Assembly: GCF_001632365.1 (NCBI RefSeq)
Contig: NW_024468549.1
Span: 128,419-192,418 of the forward strand
From: Laetiporus sulphureus 93-53
Lineage: Eukaryota; Basidiomycota; Agaricomycetes; Polyporales; Laetiporaceae
Length of the DNA: 64,000 bases
Reading direction: 5' to 3'
The notes under the pieces are model-generated. The model saw only the letters and a program-made list of their open reading frames with translations. It was not told the DNA's origin and searched no databases. Of the stretch, positions 61,907-64,000 are shown piece after piece; position 1 is the first letter of the stretch; every line of letters starts with the position of its first letter. A program made the position numbers and the translations under genes.

Positions 61907-64000
61907 ATGACCTCAGTTTGTTGCGCGTGACCATTACTCAATATGGCATGTGGCCACACCATGCTGGTCAGGTGCTCAATGAGCGTTGAAGGCATTCAGC
62001 CTTCTGATAACGGTGAGTACCCCATTAACTCTGCAATTACTGATGTTGTCCCAGAATCGAGCCGTAGCTCTGTTCCAGGCATGGGCTCGAGATCTGGCTT
62101 GAACCCTCGCTGCTCTGGTGAGGAAGTAAGGTCGAGACTTTCACCTTCATCCCCTCTGACAGATGAAGGTGAGACCTTGGGCAATACTGCATTTGTGGGT
62201 TCACCTCCATTGGAAAGTCAATATCGTACCACTGTAGACGATGTCGAGGATGTCAAAGATATGTATACGCCTCCCGCTGTACTAAATAGAATCAGAAGTT
62301 CTATGAGTAATGCATCAGCATTGAGTAGGGTCAGCACGCGTACCCCTACTGAGAGGCGCAGGCAGGCTTGAAGCGTGGACTCACTGCCGTGAACGGTTCC
62401 CATGCCAGAACCAAACAGCATGATTAGTGGCACTCAGGGAGTGGCCACTGCCTCCTCAGGTGAAACAGTCACCTTGAAAGAAAATTTTTCATTGGAAATG
62501 ACTTCGGACACCCAGAATAGACTGTCCAAAAAGTGCTCACCTTCTCACCCTCGATTGTGAGGTGAAGGTCCTTCCAATCAGCAGTGAAAGGGTAAAAAAG
62601 TTGATCCCAGGAACTGGAGCAACTCTGGCATTCCTCATGAGAAATTAGATATTCAAGCGCAACAGCGAGCACTAACTGTAATATCAGATGCTCGAAAGGC
62701 CAGGAAACTTGCCTTAGCTGAAGGCTACATGGGCAGGAACCCTTGCGGGATGCAGGGTCCTGAGATGGCCACTCGACCACTCCTTGCTCAGAAAGTCAAA
62801 GTTAACCTGGGATCCACTGTCCTGAACCCGGCAGAGCATCCGCATTCTGATCTGAGAGGCTTCTTGAAGCCTGTGGCTGGGCCACCCTCGATCAAAATCT
62901 GGGGCTCAGTCCATAGGCTTGGTGAGGCCCAGACTGCTGCAGACATCCAGGCTGAGATCGCAACCCTTAAGCGGAAGCTGGCAGAAGCCGAAGCTGCAGT
63001 AGCAGACCATGAGGCTACCAAACATCGATCAACTTCTGTGGCTCTGGGGCCACACCCCTTATTTTCTGCTGAGCCTCATGCTTCCGGCGTGTCCTGTGGC
63101 CACGTGGTGTTCACTAGTAATGCACGAACCTCTGTGCTTCATCCGGCTTCTCAGATAGAGCCTGGCAGCTATCTAGAAGCTGCATTTAAGCAACTGACTG
63201 GTGGTGGGGATGAGCCACCCGGTGACTCCCCACCCTCTAGTGATTCCTCTTCAGACTCTTCGAGTTCAGATGATGAATCCAGTGATAGTACATCATCTGG
63301 GAATGGTAGACAGGGTGCTAGAAGGCATCATCATGCTAAGAAGAAGAACTCTAGGGTTCCTGTGTTGAAACCTAGAGAACCTTCAACTTACGATGGAAAA
63401 TTCGATGTACAGGAATTTCACAAGTTCATGAGAGAGATGACTGAGTATATTGATGGTTATAAACTCAAGAAATTGCGAGTTGCCTCTACAGTATCGCATT
63501 TCTTGACTGGAACTGCTTATGAGTTCTATGTAACCTCTGTTTCCAAGAATTCTTGTTCTTGGAAGCTCCACGATATATTTATTGAGCTCTTTAACTATTG
63601 CTTCCCTGTCGACTTTCATATGCGTCAGCAAGAGAAGCTACGCAAGTGTTATCAATGCAGATGAACTGTCCGCAAATATATTCATGAATTAGAGACACTC
63701 TTTCTTATGGCTGGTGTCTCGTTGAATCAAGAGTGCATAGACAAGCTCTGGACTGGGCTAAATGCTTATATTCAGAAGGGCCTCTGGCTACAAAAGCTAA
63801 TGCCAATGCACTCTAGTTGGGAGGATGTTCGCAAAAATGCAGAAACACTCGAAATTGCAGAACATGTAGGCTCTCCTCAGAAACCTCAGGGTTTGAAGGG
63901 GGATGGAGTCCCTCCCCCACAAGGCCCACCTGGAGGACCTAAGCCAGATGCTAACGGAAAGGTCAAACCTTTCAATAAGTGAAATACTAAGGGAAGATTC
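61907..64000 (+). pseudogene. Degenerate gag of an LTR retrotransposon (continues past the window)
   Basis: A single reading frame can be followed from a possible ATG at 61907 to the window end, about 698 codons, with no frameshift. It is broken by seven stops, all TGA, at 61928, 62369, 62390, 62558, 62585, 63662 and 63980. The conserved core is SRVPVLKPREPSTYDGKFDV, then HKFMREMTEYIDGYKLKKLR, LTGTAYEFYVTSVSKN and LHDIFIELFNYCFPVDF; after the 63662 stop it continues TVRKYIHELETLFLMAGV, in the Retrotrans_gag pattern. A coiled coil (AEIATLKRKLAEAEAAVADH) and a Ser/Asp-rich stretch (63237-63300) precede the core. A zinc knuckle would be expected downstream. Confidence 0.8.

Larger units (their letters stand above)
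61456..64000 (+). mobile_element. LTR retrotransposon, left part (LTR and degenerate gag)
   Basis: Starts TGTAACGGTGC at 61456, an LTR-like left end, with a TATA box inside. A long gag frame follows. Protease, reverse transcriptase and integrase would lie beyond the right edge. A Retrotrans_gag-type core points to Ty3/gypsy, but without pol the superfamily is not proven. The copy is not functional as read, because gag is interrupted. Confidence 0.75.

Noticed and set aside
61907..64000. Idea that TGA is recoded as an amino acid in the gag frame
   Set aside because: Host genes here (GSK-3, COMPLEX I, formin neighbours) use TGA as normal stop codons, so decay of CGA is the simpler explanation.

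Overview
The window comes from a nuclear genome of a filamentous basidiomycete, most likely an agaricomycete. Nearly every gene is split by many 50-60 nt GT-AG introns. The content is fungal: SRPK, GSK-3, Met30-like F-box/WD40, a formin, a sedolisin and a bestrophin-like channel. One gene belongs to the DUF6534 membrane family, which is typical of basidiomycetes. Gene ends below were set by joining exons by hand in phase. Spans run from start codon to stop codon and include introns.

Layout. 1-5.3 kb: the 3' part of a large gene that joins a DUF2235 (alpha/beta-hydrolase-like) domain to a long helical-repeat tail. 5.3-13.5 kb: a sparse accessory stretch with two dispersed copies of an unrecognised gene family, another unrecognised multi-exon gene, a one-exon cupin, and weak or decayed exons. 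13.5-18.7 kb: an SR-protein kinase gene, then a tandem pair of unrecognised paralogues whose upstream regions were duplicated with them. 20.7-26.7 kb: a secreted sedolisin and a DUF6534 membrane protein built from very small exons. 27.4-36.4 kb: two tandem M1 aminopeptidases. 37.1-40.8 kb: a Ser/Pro-rich unknown protein and a bestrophin-like channel.

41-60.3 kb is dense housekeeping sequence: complex I 24 kDa subunit, GSK-3, Met30-like protein, an intron-containing tRNA-Leu(UAA), a small protein with two PTRRVR/PGG motifs, COQ7, a probable complex I B15/NDUFB4-type subunit, an RBM5/10-like splicing factor and a formin. Three of these genes act in the mitochondrial respiratory chain or in ubiquinone synthesis. 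Two pairs start head to head with only about 150 bp between their start codons.

60.3-64 kb changes character abruptly. An AT-rich tract almost without CpG is followed by the left end of an LTR retrotransposon. Its gag frame is broken seven times, always by TGA, which suggests decay by deamination of methylated CpG. The element continues past the right edge of the window.
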